Below, piece after piece: positions 8,026 to 20,397 of a stretch of DNA of 64,000 nucleotides (position 1 is the first letter of the stretch; each line of letters starts with the position of its first letter). The position numbers and the translations under genes are program-made. Under the pieces are notes generated by a model. The model had not been told where the DNA came from. It made no database searches and saw only the letters and a list, made by a program, of their open reading frames with translations. Origin of the DNA: Mesorhizobium sp. M1C.F.Ca.ET.210.01.1.1 (GTDB lineage Bacteria > Pseudomonadota > Alphaproteobacteria > Rhizobiales > Rhizobiaceae); contig NZ_SRUU01000017.1 in NCBI RefSeq assembly GCF_004791585.1, positions 1-64,000 of the forward strand. Direction: 5' to 3'.

Positions 8026-9348
8026 TCAGCGTTCGCCGAAGCTATCCTGAATTGACTTGAGAATGGGCTCGAAAAAGTAGCTGATCAGCCGGCGCTCCCC
8101 GATGATCACGTCGACGGTCGCGGTCATGCCAGGGGCAAAGCGGATTTCGTGCTGCGGAGTGTCGTGAATTCCCCGTTGCTGCAGCTGAAGCCGAGCGGCA
8201 TAGACCCACTTCCCGGGCTCCACATTGCCTCGTGCATCCGCCCCCACGCTCGTCACACGACCATGCACAATGCCGAAACGTTCGGCCGGGAATGCGTCAA
8301 ACTTGATGAACGCAGGCTGGCCGCTTTGCAGGAACCCGACGTCACGGTTATCGAAGAAGGCCTCAATCTCGATCGCGTCGTCAGCAGGAACGATTGACAT
8401 CATCGTCGATCCTGCCTCGACAAAGCCACCGACGGTGAACACCAAAAGATTGTCCACTCGACCGCTCACCGGCGCTGTCAGGGTAAGATCTCCAAGCCGG
8501 CTTTGGGCAGCGCGCAGGTCCGCTTCAAGACTGTGGAGCGCGTTCTCGGCGTCGCTCAACTGCTGTTGATAGGTGGACAACGCGCTGGAGATGACGCTCG
8601 CCCGCTGCTTGCTCGCCGCCGCGCTCTCGCGTGCGAGTTCGTCGAGTTCGCGCTGGGCAATCAGGACGTCGCCGTCGATCGATCGGCGTTCACGCAGGCG
8701 ATCGAGATAGTCGAATTCGCTGATCGTTCCCTGTCTTCGCAACCTGTCGGCTGACATGAACCTTTGAGAGACAATATCCTGGGCTGCAAGCGTCTGTTCG
8801 AGCTTGGCCCGTTGAACGCTCTGGCTTCCCGCGATCCGTGCACGCTGCGCATCGGACAGTGCCACCTGATCCCGAAGCGCTATGAGCACCGAGGCCACCA
8901 GCGCATCCGAGGCGGGCTTCTCTTTGATGCCGGCGCTGACATGATCGAAGGCCGCCAGACCCGCCTTGACAAACCCTACATCACCGGGATCGCCGGCAAC
9001 GAGTGGCTCAATGATCGATCGCGCAACCGACGCCTGCAACTTCTGGCGTTCGATGGTTGCCGAGATCCGATCGATTTCGGTTTCGGCCGCAGTCTTGTTC
9101 AAAACGGCCAGAGTGTCGCCGGCTTTGACGGACTGCCCTTCGCTCACCAGAATTTCGGCGATCTTGCCGTCGACCTGAGGCTGAATGACCTGAACACGCT
9201 TCGCAGGGATAACCTTGCCCTGGCCGCGCGCAACGATTTCTGTTTTTGCCAGGTAGCTGCCGACGACGATCGCAGTGAACAGGATGAAAAGAACGAGAAC
9301 GGTCAGATGGATCGTCGGCGATATCGGCTTTTCGATCGGGTCTCTCAT
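8026..9348 (-). CDS. HlyD-family type I secretion membrane fusion protein
   Basis: Protein of 440 residues. It has a short cytoplasmic N-terminus, one transmembrane helix at about 13-33, a first lipoyl-like half (QPQVDGKIAEILVSEGQSV near 53-71), a long coiled-coil region (about 95-285) and a second half-lipoyl/beta-barrel (LTLTAPVSGRVDNLLVFTVG near 297-316). It should bridge the inner-membrane ABC exporter and an outer-membrane TolC channel, which is not encoded here. The start overlaps the exporter stop by four bases, so the three genes form one operon read towards lower coordinates. Confidence 0.88.
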   Translation of the reverse strand: MRDPIEKPISPTIHLTVLVLFILFTAIVVGSYLAKTEIVARGQGKVIPAKRVQVIQPQVDGKIAEILVSEGQSVKAGDTLAVLNKTAAETEIDRISATIERQKLQASVARSIIEPLVAGDPGDVGFVKAGLAAFDHVSAGIKEKPASDALVASVLIALRDQVALSDAQRARIAGSQSVQRAKLEQTLAAQDIVSQRFMSADRLRRQGTISEFDYLDRLRERRSIDGDVLIAQRELDELARESAAASKQRASVISSALSTYQQQLSDAENALHSLEADLRAAQSRLGDLTLTAPVSGRVDNLLVFTVGGFVEAGSTMMSIVPADDAIEIEAFFDNRDVGFLQSGQPAFIKFDAFPAERFGIVHGRVTSVGADARGNVEPGKWVYAARLQLQQRGIHDTPQHEIRFAPGMTATVDVIIGERRLISYFFEPILKSIQDSFGER

Positions 9349-11129
9349 TCGGCGGCCCGTTGCCGGTACTGGGCAGGTTCGCTTAGGTCGACGATTCGGA
9401 CGTCTTTACCAAGCAGGACAGGATCATGGGTGACCACGATCAACGTTTTTTCGGTGGCCAGACGCTTCAAGGATTCGATTACGATAGCGGCCGACTGCGC
9501 ATCGAGAGCGCTGGTCGGTTCGTCCAGGATGAGAACCTTCGGATCGCACAGCAGCAAGCGCGCCAGTGCGATGCGTTGGCGCTGGCCACCCGAAAGATAT
9601 CCCCCGCGCTCCCCCACATCTGTGTGGATGCCGTCGGCCAGTTGCTCGATAAAAAGTTCACTTGCGCTGTCCGCCAGAGACTTTCGGATTTCGTCTTCTG
9701 TGGCATTCGGCTTCGCCATGAGCAAATTGTCTAGGATGGACCCTGAAAAGAGTACCGGCTCCTGGGGAAGATAGGCGATCGTCTGCCTGACGCTTTGCGG
9801 GTCGTACACCGCCAGGTCCTGTCCGTTCGCTTCAATGCGTCCGGCATCAGGCGCGTAGAGCCCGGACATAAGCTTGGCCAGCGTGGACTTGCCGCATCCG
9901 GAGTCGCCAACGATGATTGTCGGCGTGTCGGGCCCGAAGTCGAGTGTCATGTCGTTGATGATTAGCTGATCTGGGACATAGCCGAACGACAGCGCGGTCA
10001 CGCGCAGATGCAACGGCCCTCTGATCCGCAAGCGTGGCCGCGCTGTATCCAACTCGGCGGGTATATTCAGGAAATCGCCGAGACGCAGGCGAGCAATCCT
10101 GAGGCCTTGCCATCGTTCCCATACCGTGGAGAGGGACAGGATTGGCCCCGAGACCTTCTCGGCGAGTAAATGGAAGGCGATCAGCTCGCCGAGCGTGATT
10201 TGGCTCTGAAATACCAGCTGCGAGCCGAACAAGATGATCAGGATGACCGAGCCGTTACCAAGAAGCTCGCCGATGAACCTGTTCAGGATATCGAGCTTTA
10301 CGACCAGAAACCCCGAAAGCAGAGATGCATTCAACGTCTGCTGGAAGCGGGCGACGTGCACGTCTTCGCATGCGAGCGCCTTTACTGTGACGGCGTTGCC
10401 AAAGGCCTCGACCAGCCTCGATTGATGGCGAGAGCTTGCAAGAAACGACTCCTGCATGCGATTCCGCAGAAACGGGCCGGTTAGCGCAAACGCGATGATC
10501 TGCAGCGGCAGCATGATCAGTACGATGATAGTGAGAAACGGGCTGATCGACAGCAGTGCGAAGACGTACACAAGCGCGAAAAGCACATCCAGAATGACCC
10601 CCGACACGGTGCTGGTGAGAAAGGCTCTGACCGTGTCGATCTCACCAATGCGGGTCAGGGTTTCGCCGACCTGCCATCTCTGTAAGTAGCCAAGCGGCAG
10701 ATTCAAAACGTGATGATAGATGCGCCGACCGAGCTCCGCCGTCAGTCGATTCCCAACATTGTTACCGAGAAAGGTCGAAAGAGCATCCAGACAGGCAGAA
10801 AAAAGCGTTGCGACCATAAGAACTACGACGATCAAGCTCAGCGTTGATCCGCGTTGGAAAGGTAGTACGCGGTCGATTATTGTCTGAAACGCGAAGGGTT
10901 GCACGAGTCCTAGCAGGCGCAAAACGATTGCGATGACCATGAGCTCGATTGTCAGAGGCGTATATTTGATTGTCGATTGAGTGAACCACGAGAGCCGAGC
11001 GGGTCGCGATGCAAGTCGCTTCAAATTAGTACTCTCTAAAGCTGTATAAGTGAAATTGACAACCAGAAGGCAATGACTAATGATACGGATGCACTTTGTG
11101 CAAGCATTACTTTTAGTTGCAACCAACAA
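9345..11129 (-). CDS. Type I secretion ABC exporter (HlyB-like, no peptidase domain)
   Basis: Export ATPase of up to 594 residues. A six-helix ABC membrane domain (starting near SWFTQSTIKYTPL) is followed by the nucleotide-binding domain with Walker A GDSGCGKSTL, signature LSGGQRQRIALAR and Walker B LILDEPTSALD. The C39 peptidase or C39-like domain of true HlyB is absent, so a cleaved double-glycine leader is not expected. The first 35 or so residues from ATG 11129 look non-coding; TTG 11024 is an alternative start giving 559 residues and leaving a 125-base divergent promoter region towards the small gene at 11150. Confidence 0.85.
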   Translation of the reverse strand: MLVATKSNACTKCIRIISHCLLVVNFTYTALESTNLKRLASRPARLSWFTQSTIKYTPLTIELMVIAIVLRLLGLVQPFAFQTIIDRVLPFQRGSTLSLIVVVLMVATLFSACLDALSTFLGNNVGNRLTAELGRRIYHHVLNLPLGYLQRWQVGETLTRIGEIDTVRAFLTSTVSGVILDVLFALVYVFALLSISPFLTIIVLIMLPLQIIAFALTGPFLRNRMQESFLASSRHQSRLVEAFGNAVTVKALACEDVHVARFQQTLNASLLSGFLVVKLDILNRFIGELLGNGSVILIILFGSQLVFQSQITLGELIAFHLLAEKVSGPILSLSTVWERWQGLRIARLRLGDFLNIPAELDTARPRLRIRGPLHLRVTALSFGYVPDQLIINDMTLDFGPDTPTIIVGDSGCGKSTLAKLMSGLYAPDAGRIEANGQDLAVYDPQSVRQTIAYLPQEPVLFSGSILDNLLMAKPNATEDEIRKSLADSASELFIEQLADGIHTDVGERGGYLSGGQRQRIALARLLLCDPKVLILDEPTSALDAQSAAIVIESLKRLATEKTLIVVTHDPVLLGKDVRIVDLSEPAQYRQRAAE

Positions 11130-11149
11130 TGATCAGGAGGTGTGGGTTT

Positions 11150-11380
11150 ATGGGAAGCAGGAGTGGAAACAGCGGATCACAGAGTCCGCGGTCATCTGAT
11201 TACGGATATTCCGGTACGCTCGCCGGTGTGACAGTAGGCGTTGACAATGGGAAACTAGGGACCGATTGCCACTATTCGACGCCTGTGGGAGGCTTCACAA
11301 TCTCGAAGTCGGGTGGCTCTGGGAACTGTGATCCGACTGCGCCGGCGCCAAAAGGAATCGGCGGCAGCTACCGCCGCTGA
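11150..11380 (+). CDS. Small Gly/Ser-rich peptide, candidate secretion substrate
   Basis: Peptide of 76 residues with an excellent ribosome site (AGGAGG at 11135-11140, nine bases before ATG 11150). Glycine makes up 17 residues and serine 13. It has only two cysteines (C40 and C60) and three lysines (K35, K53 and K68), and no hydrophobic signal sequence. I recognise no family. It is divergent from the exporter operon, which lacks any other visible substrate. Gly-rich composition, absence of a Sec signal and an acyltransferase next door make it the obvious candidate cargo, possibly a bacteriocin-like peptide. That is inference from context only. Confidence 0.6.
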   Translation: MGSRSGNSGSQSPRSSDYGYSGTLAGVTVGVDNGKLGTDCHYSTPVGGFTISKSGGSGNCDPTAPAPKGIGGSYRR

Positions 11381-11441
11381 AAGAAAGTCATCCAACCAGT
11401 CCAAGGTTTGGCACTCCTTAGACTGCGAGGCTCGGTGTGAA

Positions 11442-11816
11442 ATGAAGCTAGTAAGGAACATCACGCTTACCCCAGAGGCCGAAGAATTTATCAAGCAGCG
11501 CTATATCGAGCCGGACGTCGCCAGTTATTCTGAGCTTCAGTTCATGCCAAGGTTTATCTGGGTGATAGCTTACAAGGACGCTGATGGAAAAATTATGGAA
11601 GGAGAGACCGTAGGCTACAAGCTATCTAGATCGCCTGTATCCTTCCTAGCTGATTCGGTAATCTCTTCATTTGACAGCGGTCGCAAATTCTTCGCTGTTG
11701 AATTCAACGCGGATGGCGAAAAATACGATGCCGACGCGCATTATACGATCGAACATTTCGACGATGTTAACTACATCATCAAGCTGCCTAGCAAGACGAA
11801 CGAACGCAACGCCTAA
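11442..11816 (+). CDS. Hypothetical protein next to the Gly-rich peptide gene
   Basis: Protein of 124 residues, start ATG 11442 (begins MKLVRNITLTPEAEEF). It is soluble and acidic, with alternating charged and hydrophobic stretches and no membrane segment or signal. I recognise no family. It lies 61 bases downstream of the small peptide gene in the same direction, so it could be an immunity, chaperone or regulatory partner. Codon use appears more AT-rich than in the core genes of the window, in line with acquisition together with the secretion block. Confidence 0.6.
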   Translation: MKLVRNITLTPEAEEFIKQRYIEPDVASYSELQFMPRFIWVIAYKDADGKIMEGETVGYKLSRSPVSFLADSVISSFDSGRKFFAVEFNADGEKYDADAHYTIEHFDDVNYIIKLPSKTNERNA

Positions 11817-11892
11817 GTGGATATCACTGCGATGACACTGCCAGGGACCATTTAGTTTCCTGAGCCAGTGCATTGATCAATACTATCCCGCT

Positions 11893-11985
11893 GCGTGTTC
11901 CGATACCCCGATTTCTTTCATAAGCACACGCAATTCGGCTGGAGGCGCAAGACAGAAAGTTCGAAAAGCTTCCAGAGGCCCAAGC
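11893..11985 (-). repeat. Gene-end fragment shared with 5276 and 27.3 kb
   Basis: On the minus strand it encodes a C-terminal peptide starting LEAFRTFCLAPPAELRVLM and ending at a stop. Bases 11917-11985 resemble 27255-27320, which encodes LEAFRTFCVAPQPELRVLM, and 29231-29282. Bases 11893-11925 resemble 5276-5308. No intact parent gene is present. The remainder of the 11817-12094 gap shows nothing else. Confidence 0.45.
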
Positions 11986-12094
11986 AAACTAGACGCCTCG
12001 CGCACAATCGCCTGTCGGAATCTCCCTCGGACAATGAGCAGTTACAATTCCAATCGACACTGGTCGTCGGATCCCCAACGCAGGGCTGCGAAAC

Positions 12095-12637
12095 TCATTG
12101 GCCCAGCAAGTCTAGCGCCCTTTGCGCTGCGATGAGGTCGACGACCGGATATCTGGTTTCAATCGCGTCGATCACGGATCGTAGGCGCGTCTCGGCGTCA
12201 TTGACACGACCTTGCCGTGCCAGAACTGGTGCTAGGTGCGTTGTGGCGCGAAGCTCGAAGAGTCTCGCTTGCTGCCGACGGGCAGTAGCAATCGCCGTTT
12301 CGAATAGGTGTGTGGCACCCGCCAGGTCACCTCTGTCCGCGGCGATCTGGCCACGAAGCCGGATGCATTCTGCCAGGTAGGACGCTTCGTCCGTATCGAA
12401 AACGAGCGTGTCGACATCATCAAGCATTTGCGATGCCTCTTCGATGCGACCGGCCCGGAGGAGTAGATCACAAAGCGCGCATGTTTTCTCAGGGGTATGA
12501 AATACGACGCCCTGCCCACGCCAAACAACCATGCTCTCTCGGACGTCATCGATACCGGCGTCCAGTTCTCCTAGATGCGAGCGGGCATGGCCACGCCACC
12601 TTTCCGGCAGCATTTTCGAAATGCACATAATCATCAA
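12095..12637 (-). pseudogene. Truncated C-terminal TPR region of a cyclase/ATPase-type regulator
   Basis: The 180-residue frame resembles the C-terminal tetratricopeptide part of large adenylate cyclase/AAA-type regulators: LLLRAGRIEEASQMLDDV, then LRGQIAADRGDLAGATHLF and LFELRATTHLAPVLARQGR, ending QRALDLLGQ. The cyclase and ATPase domains that should precede it are missing and other sequence replaces them upstream of 12637. I read it as a gene remnant rather than a functional protein. Confidence 0.55.
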
Positions 12638-12712
12638 TGGACGATTGGCGCGCCAAAGAGGACGAAGATGAAAACAGCTGAAGATCAGCCCCAGTCAGGC
12701 CGAAATGATCGC

Positions 12713-13072
12713 TCACAGCTGCGTCGCCCCTATCGCAAGCATGAGGATGACGCTTACTCCGATGAACAGCGCCGTAGGTATCTGCTTCAGGTGAGCGCCG
12801 AAGCGGCTGCCCGAGAAGTCGTCGACTGCATCATCCAGCATCGCCTTTAAGTCATCCATGGCGGCCTTGGCTGCCAAGACCCCATAAACTGTGATTGCGA
12901 CCACAATCGTCGCGAGCGCGAACCTGGCGGCTAGTCCCGCTGATGGCGCGTACGCCAGTATCGCGAACATGGTCGCGATACTGGCGAAAAAAGTGATCGC
13001 ATATGTCTGCGTCAGATGGGCAAGTCGCGCAGCCGCCGCCGCCAGATATTGATCGACGCTGAGTTTCGCCAT
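12713..13072 (-). CDS. Hypothetical membrane protein with two helices
   Basis: Protein of 119 residues. The start at 13072 is preferred over an earlier in-frame ATG because GGAGGAG lies directly upstream. Two hydrophobic helices sit at about residues 26-45 and 50-68, and a third near the C-terminus (about 100-118), after an amphipathic region (AMDDLKAMLDDAVDDF). It resembles small rhizobial inner-membrane proteins of unknown role. It stands alone between a gene remnant and a secreted-protein gene. Confidence 0.6.
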   Translation of the reverse strand: MAKLSVDQYLAAAAARLAHLTQTYAITFFASIATMFAILAYAPSAGLAARFALATIVVAITVYGVLAAKAAMDDLKAMLDDAVDDFSGSRFGAHLKQIPTALFIGVSVILMLAIGATQL

Positions 13073-13183
13073 GTGCTCCTCCGGCAAGTGACCCGCTTAG
13101 GTACCGAGTTGCAAATGAACTCCACGAAATTGGCAAGGGTCTATGATTGTGATCATAAGACGCCCGACATCCAATGCTAACCT

Positions 13184-13636
13184 TCATTTCCCCGGATCGG
13201 AGTTCCATATGTCCCGGTAGAGCTTCCAGCTGCCGTCCTGCCCCTTCTTCCAGACCACCACATACTTCCCGGCGGCATCCACCAGCTTCGAATCCTTGCC
13301 CGGTGCCTTGAGGGAGAAAGTCCCGGACTCGTATGCAAAATCTCCGCTTTCCTGGACCTCAAGCGTGGTGAGCGTGAGCTCCGATATGCCCATATCGATC
13401 GCGCCCTGCCATAGCTTTTGGATATTTTGGCGGCCGCCGACTCGCGCCATATCTGGCGGGAATGCGGCCGCATCATCCGCGTACTTCGATGCGACGCCGG
13501 CCGCATCCTTACTGTTGTACGCCTTCACGAACTCGGCATTGGCCGCTTCAATGGCTTCTTTCGCAGACTGGGCCTGGGCGGATCCGAGGCAGAGCGACGT
13601 GACAGCGACGACCAGCAGACAATGCTTGAAAGTCAT
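13184..13636 (-). CDS. Secreted SnoaL-like/DUF4440 protein
   Basis: Protein of 150 residues with a signal peptide (1-22, ending SAQAQ) and a single NTF2-like fold of the DUF4440 group: ANAEFVKAYNSKDAAGVASKY near 32-52, VGGRQNIQKLWQGAI near 65-79 and YVVVWKKGQDGSWKLYRDIW near 124-143. Such proteins have the ketosteroid-isomerase shape, often without known activity; a periplasmic binding or detoxification role is possible. It is preceded by a plausible ribosome site (GGGAGGATGA, just before ATG 13636). Confidence 0.75.
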   Translation of the reverse strand: MTFKHCLLVVAVTSLCLGSAQAQSAKEAIEAANAEFVKAYNSKDAAGVASKYADDAAAFPPDMARVGGRQNIQKLWQGAIDMGISELTLTTLEVQESGDFAYESGTFSLKAPGKDSKLVDAAGKYVVVWKKGQDGSWKLYRDIWNSDPGK

Positions 13637-14468
13637 TTCATCCTCCCGTGTTCCGGTCTCTAGTTATTCCTCGTTTGAGGTTATCACACAGACTTTCTGG
13701 TGGTCGCCCGGCCGCGAGATCATGACGTCCATCTGCTCGCGGCGTCACAGTGCTGGCAGGCATCCCGGCGCATTCCCGGTGTCCGCTTCGCCGTGACGGG
13801 CTGCAGCCGCGGCCATCACGCTTGCCAGCCCTGCGCGTCGTAGCGTGCTGACCACCTGCACCGAAGGTGCCCCAAACGGTAGTCGCAGTCGCCACACCTA
13901 CAGCACCCTTCGCGGACATGCCAAATGGCCCTTCGGACTTTGCGCTGGGCGATGCGACCGCAGCCTTTTGTTTAGCATTTACTAATATTCAATGCAAACG
14001 CGAGGAGCACCGGCGCGACCGATGGGGCGGCATCTTTGCCGGCACCGTCACCTATGTCTTCGCATGCGAGGAGCTTTTTACGGCCGACAGGACGGAGTTG
14101 GCTGGGTCCCGAGCCTCGCCGCTGCGATGGCATCCCTCAGTGCATCGGACAGGCGAGAATCCGAGATGGTGTTCTACCGCGAAGCGAACGGCTCCCCCTT
14201 CAAGTTTCCCTGTGTATCCCGCGCAGGCGGTTAGGCTGGCGCCGCGCGTGCCTGACGGTGAGCAAACTTTTCGTCCGATCGGTTTCCCAAGCCATGGGAG
14301 TTCACCGCGAGGAAGACGACGAATTCTTTTCGTGAACCCCTACGTCGCTAAGCACTGCTGCATCGAGCCGTCCGTGCCAACGGCAGCAGCGAAATGGTTC
14401 TTACTGCAACAGGCGCCGTAATCAAATATAGTCCCTGAGCGATCGCAGACGGAGGAGGAAAATAGCAA
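13637..14468. other. Gene-poor stretch
   Basis: No supportable gene. Open frames of up to 184 codons exist, but they lack ribosome sites and read as low-quality, arginine- and proline-rich shadows. No repeat or mobile-element signature was seen. GC-rich and AT-richer parts alternate, which suggests decayed sequence. Confidence 0.4.
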
Positions 14469-14723
14469 ATGTCCGTCGACGCCGGACCGCGAAAAGTGGA
14501 CGCCGAATACGCGATCGAGTACCTGCAAGAGCATCCGGAAGCCGGGGTTTGCTGCGAGGATCGGCGCTGGTGGATTACGCCGAATGCAAACGAGACCGAT
14601 CAGCAGGTCCTGCTTCTTGATGTGGCTGAGGCTGAGCGGCTCAAGGATGACCCTCGCCTTCGACTCGTGTCCGGAATCGCTCATGCGGGGCGGTCGCTCT
14701 GGGTCGTTCGGAGAATGACATAA
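14469..14723 (+). CDS. Hypothetical 84-residue protein
   Basis: Small soluble protein with a strong ribosome site (GGAGGAGG about 10 bases before ATG 14469). It opens with an amphipathic helix (VDAEYAIEYLQEHPEAGV), then a Cys-Cys pair and two tryptophans (CCEDRRWW), and ends with LWVVRRMT. No family recognised. The good start signal is the main reason to accept it. Confidence 0.5.
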   Translation: MSVDAGPRKVDAEYAIEYLQEHPEAGVCCEDRRWWITPNANETDQQVLLLDVAEAERLKDDPRLRLVSGIAHAGRSLWVVRRMT

Positions 14724-14793
14724 CTATCTGCCACTCGAACGTTGAAGGTTAGCGGAACCGGGTCGGAGCTTAGCTTTGTCAGGCGAGCATACT

Positions 14794-15129
14794 ATGTCAG
14801 TCAAAGTACCATTCGCGGACCGAAAGGATGCAATTCGCGCAGAGGTAACTAGGCGCGCGGCCAGAGGCCTAACGATCACATATGCGGAGTTGGGTCGCGG
14901 GGTCGGCGTCCCGAACATGGGATACTGGAAGCCGGTCCTGGATGAGATCAGCCGCGAGGAGATTTCCAAGGGGCTACCGGATATCAACTTTCTCGTCGTA
15001 TCGCGAGAGCGTGGATTGCCGAGCCAAATAGGCTTCAAGTCGGCGAAACCAGCCTCATCCGATCAGGAAAGACGCGCGGTTGAGGCAATTCAGGAGGCCT
15101 TCGAATACTACCGCCCTCCGAGAGCATAA
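14794..15129 (+). CDS. Hypothetical protein with a winged-helix-like fold
   Basis: Protein of 111 residues from ATG 14794; TTG 14776 in frame would add six residues. The central part (ITYAELGRGVGVPNMGYW, then VLDEISREE and LPDINFLVVSRERGLPSQ) resembles the small DNA-binding wing shared by alkyltransferase-like and related proteins, where a helix is followed by a short strand pair. The catalytic PCHR of alkyltransferases is absent, so repair activity is not expected. Function unknown. Confidence 0.5.
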   Translation: MSVKVPFADRKDAIRAEVTRRAARGLTITYAELGRGVGVPNMGYWKPVLDEISREEISKGLPDINFLVVSRERGLPSQIGFKSAKPASSDQERRAVEAIQEAFEYYRPPRA

Positions 15130-15290
15130 CCTCGGAGAAGCTGCAGCATCGAAGCGGCTCCCGCTATCTGCATGATCGGGTTGTGATCCAGCGAAGTCGA
15201 CCGGGCGGGGCCTCGCCGCCTAGTGCCAGGCCTACGATGCAACCAGCCCCGGCAAAGGCGGCCAATCGCAGGGCGCGGCCATAGCCTGCG

Positions 15291-15449
15291 CTACGGTCCC
15301 ATGTTCCTGTCGAGCGCAAATGCGACCCTCTCGCGCAGCAACTCGGCCATGTCACCATTTAGATGCAGCCGTACCCGGCCGCCACGGGCATCCGTGAGCA
15401 TGAGCGCTATGCCATCGTCGGCATCGTTGTCGGACAACTGAACATCCAT
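15291..15449 (-). CDS. Possible small protein of 52 residues
   Basis: Frame from ATG 15449 encoding MDVQLSDNDADDGIALM followed by RVRLHLNGDMAELLRERVAF. The composition looks like real protein (an acidic start, then an amphipathic helix), but the ribosome site is poor and the frame stays open upstream, so the true start is uncertain. It lies downstream of metH on the same strand. Confidence 0.35.
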   Translation of the reverse strand: MDVQLSDNDADDGIALMLTDARGGRVRLHLNGDMAELLRERVAFALDRNMGP

Positions 15450-15585
15450 GACCACGAATTCGTGTGTGTCCTGTTTTGATCTGAACTCATTTTCGCTCTC
15501 CTCTGCTGAAGAACGAAATAGCGCGTTAACTTTGGTGGGCCATGCGCCCAGCCATTGACGCCGGGCATGTGACTCCGCGGTTCGG

Positions 15586-19383
<3,798 letters not shown>

Positions 19384-19427
19384 TAGCGCCGCTCTTCGTT
19401 CTCGATGCGACATGATTGGTATCAATC

Positions 19428-19447
19428 ACATAAAGACATCTTTATGT
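19428..19447. promoter_or_regulatory. Perfect inverted repeat upstream of metH (SahR-type operator)
   Basis: Two 9-base arms, ACATAAAGA and TCTTTATGT, separated by two bases, 45-64 bases upstream of the metH start. The core ATAAAGA-N2-TCTTTAT matches the motif I know for SahR/MetR-like ArsR-family regulators of the methionine cycle in alphaproteobacteria, which respond to S-adenosylhomocysteine. The position fits repression at the metH promoter. The regulator gene is not in the window. Confidence 0.65.
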
Positions 19448-19664
19448 CAACATGCGATTGTTAGACCGAAAGGCTCTCAGGTCATGACCTGGCAAGCGTC
19501 AAACCAACCGCGTAGTGAACAGGCGCATTACCCACCCGCTACTGTGATTGCAGTGGCCTATTGTGCGGATCGGCGTGGAGTCCCCAGGCCGATTGACATT
19601 GGGGCGGCATGCCTGGCTCCAGCTATGCCGCCCCGTCTATTTGAGGCAGGCGTCCCTGAAAACC

Positions 19665-20102
19665 TCAGGCGGCCTGCACGTGCCGTTCAGCGTCGCGTGC
19701 GGCGATCTTGGCAAGCGGCGCGAAGATCGAACTTTCGCCGTTCAGGGCGATATCACCCAGCGAGATGAGGCCGGTCATCCGCTTCTGCCGGTTGAGCACT
19801 GGAAGGTGATGCACCTGGCGCTCCTGCATTTGCCCAAGCGCCTGCTCCAGGGTCTGGTCCTCGAAACAGAAGAATATGCCGGGCGACATCACCGCGCGGC
19901 ACGTCAACGCATCGAGGCGTTCGCCCGCGGCCACGCCGCGGCAAGTGATGTCGCGATCCGTGACCATGCCAACGAGCCGATCGTTCTCGCCGATCGGCAC
20001 GCAACCGATACCTTCATCACGCATAACGCGCGCGACTTCCTGTACGGGCGTATCGGGGGAGTACCAACGCACTTCGCCCGTCATCGCTTCCTTTACCAGC
20101 AT
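19665..20102 (-). CDS. CBS-domain pair protein
   Basis: Protein of 145 residues. The start at 20102 was chosen because GGAGG lies six bases upstream. It has two CBS modules: residues about 5-60 (EAMTGEVRWYSPDTPVQE, then GCVPIGENDRLVGMVTDRDI) and 70-125 (TCRAVMSPGIFFCFEDQTL, then HHLPVLNRQKRMTGLISLGD). Stand-alone CBS pairs usually bind adenine nucleotides or S-adenosyl compounds and act as sensors. It sits between metH and the que genes without coupling to either. The 20103-20397 gap shows nothing recognisable. Confidence 0.85.
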   Translation of the reverse strand: MLVKEAMTGEVRWYSPDTPVQEVARVMRDEGIGCVPIGENDRLVGMVTDRDITCRGVAAGERLDALTCRAVMSPGIFFCFEDQTLEQALGQMQERQVHHLPVLNRQKRMTGLISLGDIALNGESSIFAPLAKIAARDAERHVQAA

Positions 20103-20397
20103 GGCAGCCTCCATGTTGGCCTGGTCCCATCGGGATTGCGGACGGATGCAGCATAAAGACGGGACCGGGCACAATGGCATTGCTGCGGACAGTACCGCCC
20201 GCGAGTTCCCGGACATAACTATGCGCCCGAACGATCCGGTCTGGCCAGCACATTCAGAAAGGCTTCGAAACCCTCTCGGAATAACGCCAGCCCAGGTCAC
20301 GCACCCCCCTTTCCGGACGGACACTGAGCATGATGCGGATCGGCGAGGGCGATGAAGCCGGCCGTAGTTCGCGCCGGCAGCATTTGCGGTGAATCCG

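Noticed and set aside
13867..14421. 184-codon open frame
   Set aside because: No ribosome site, irregular composition, no recognisable motif.
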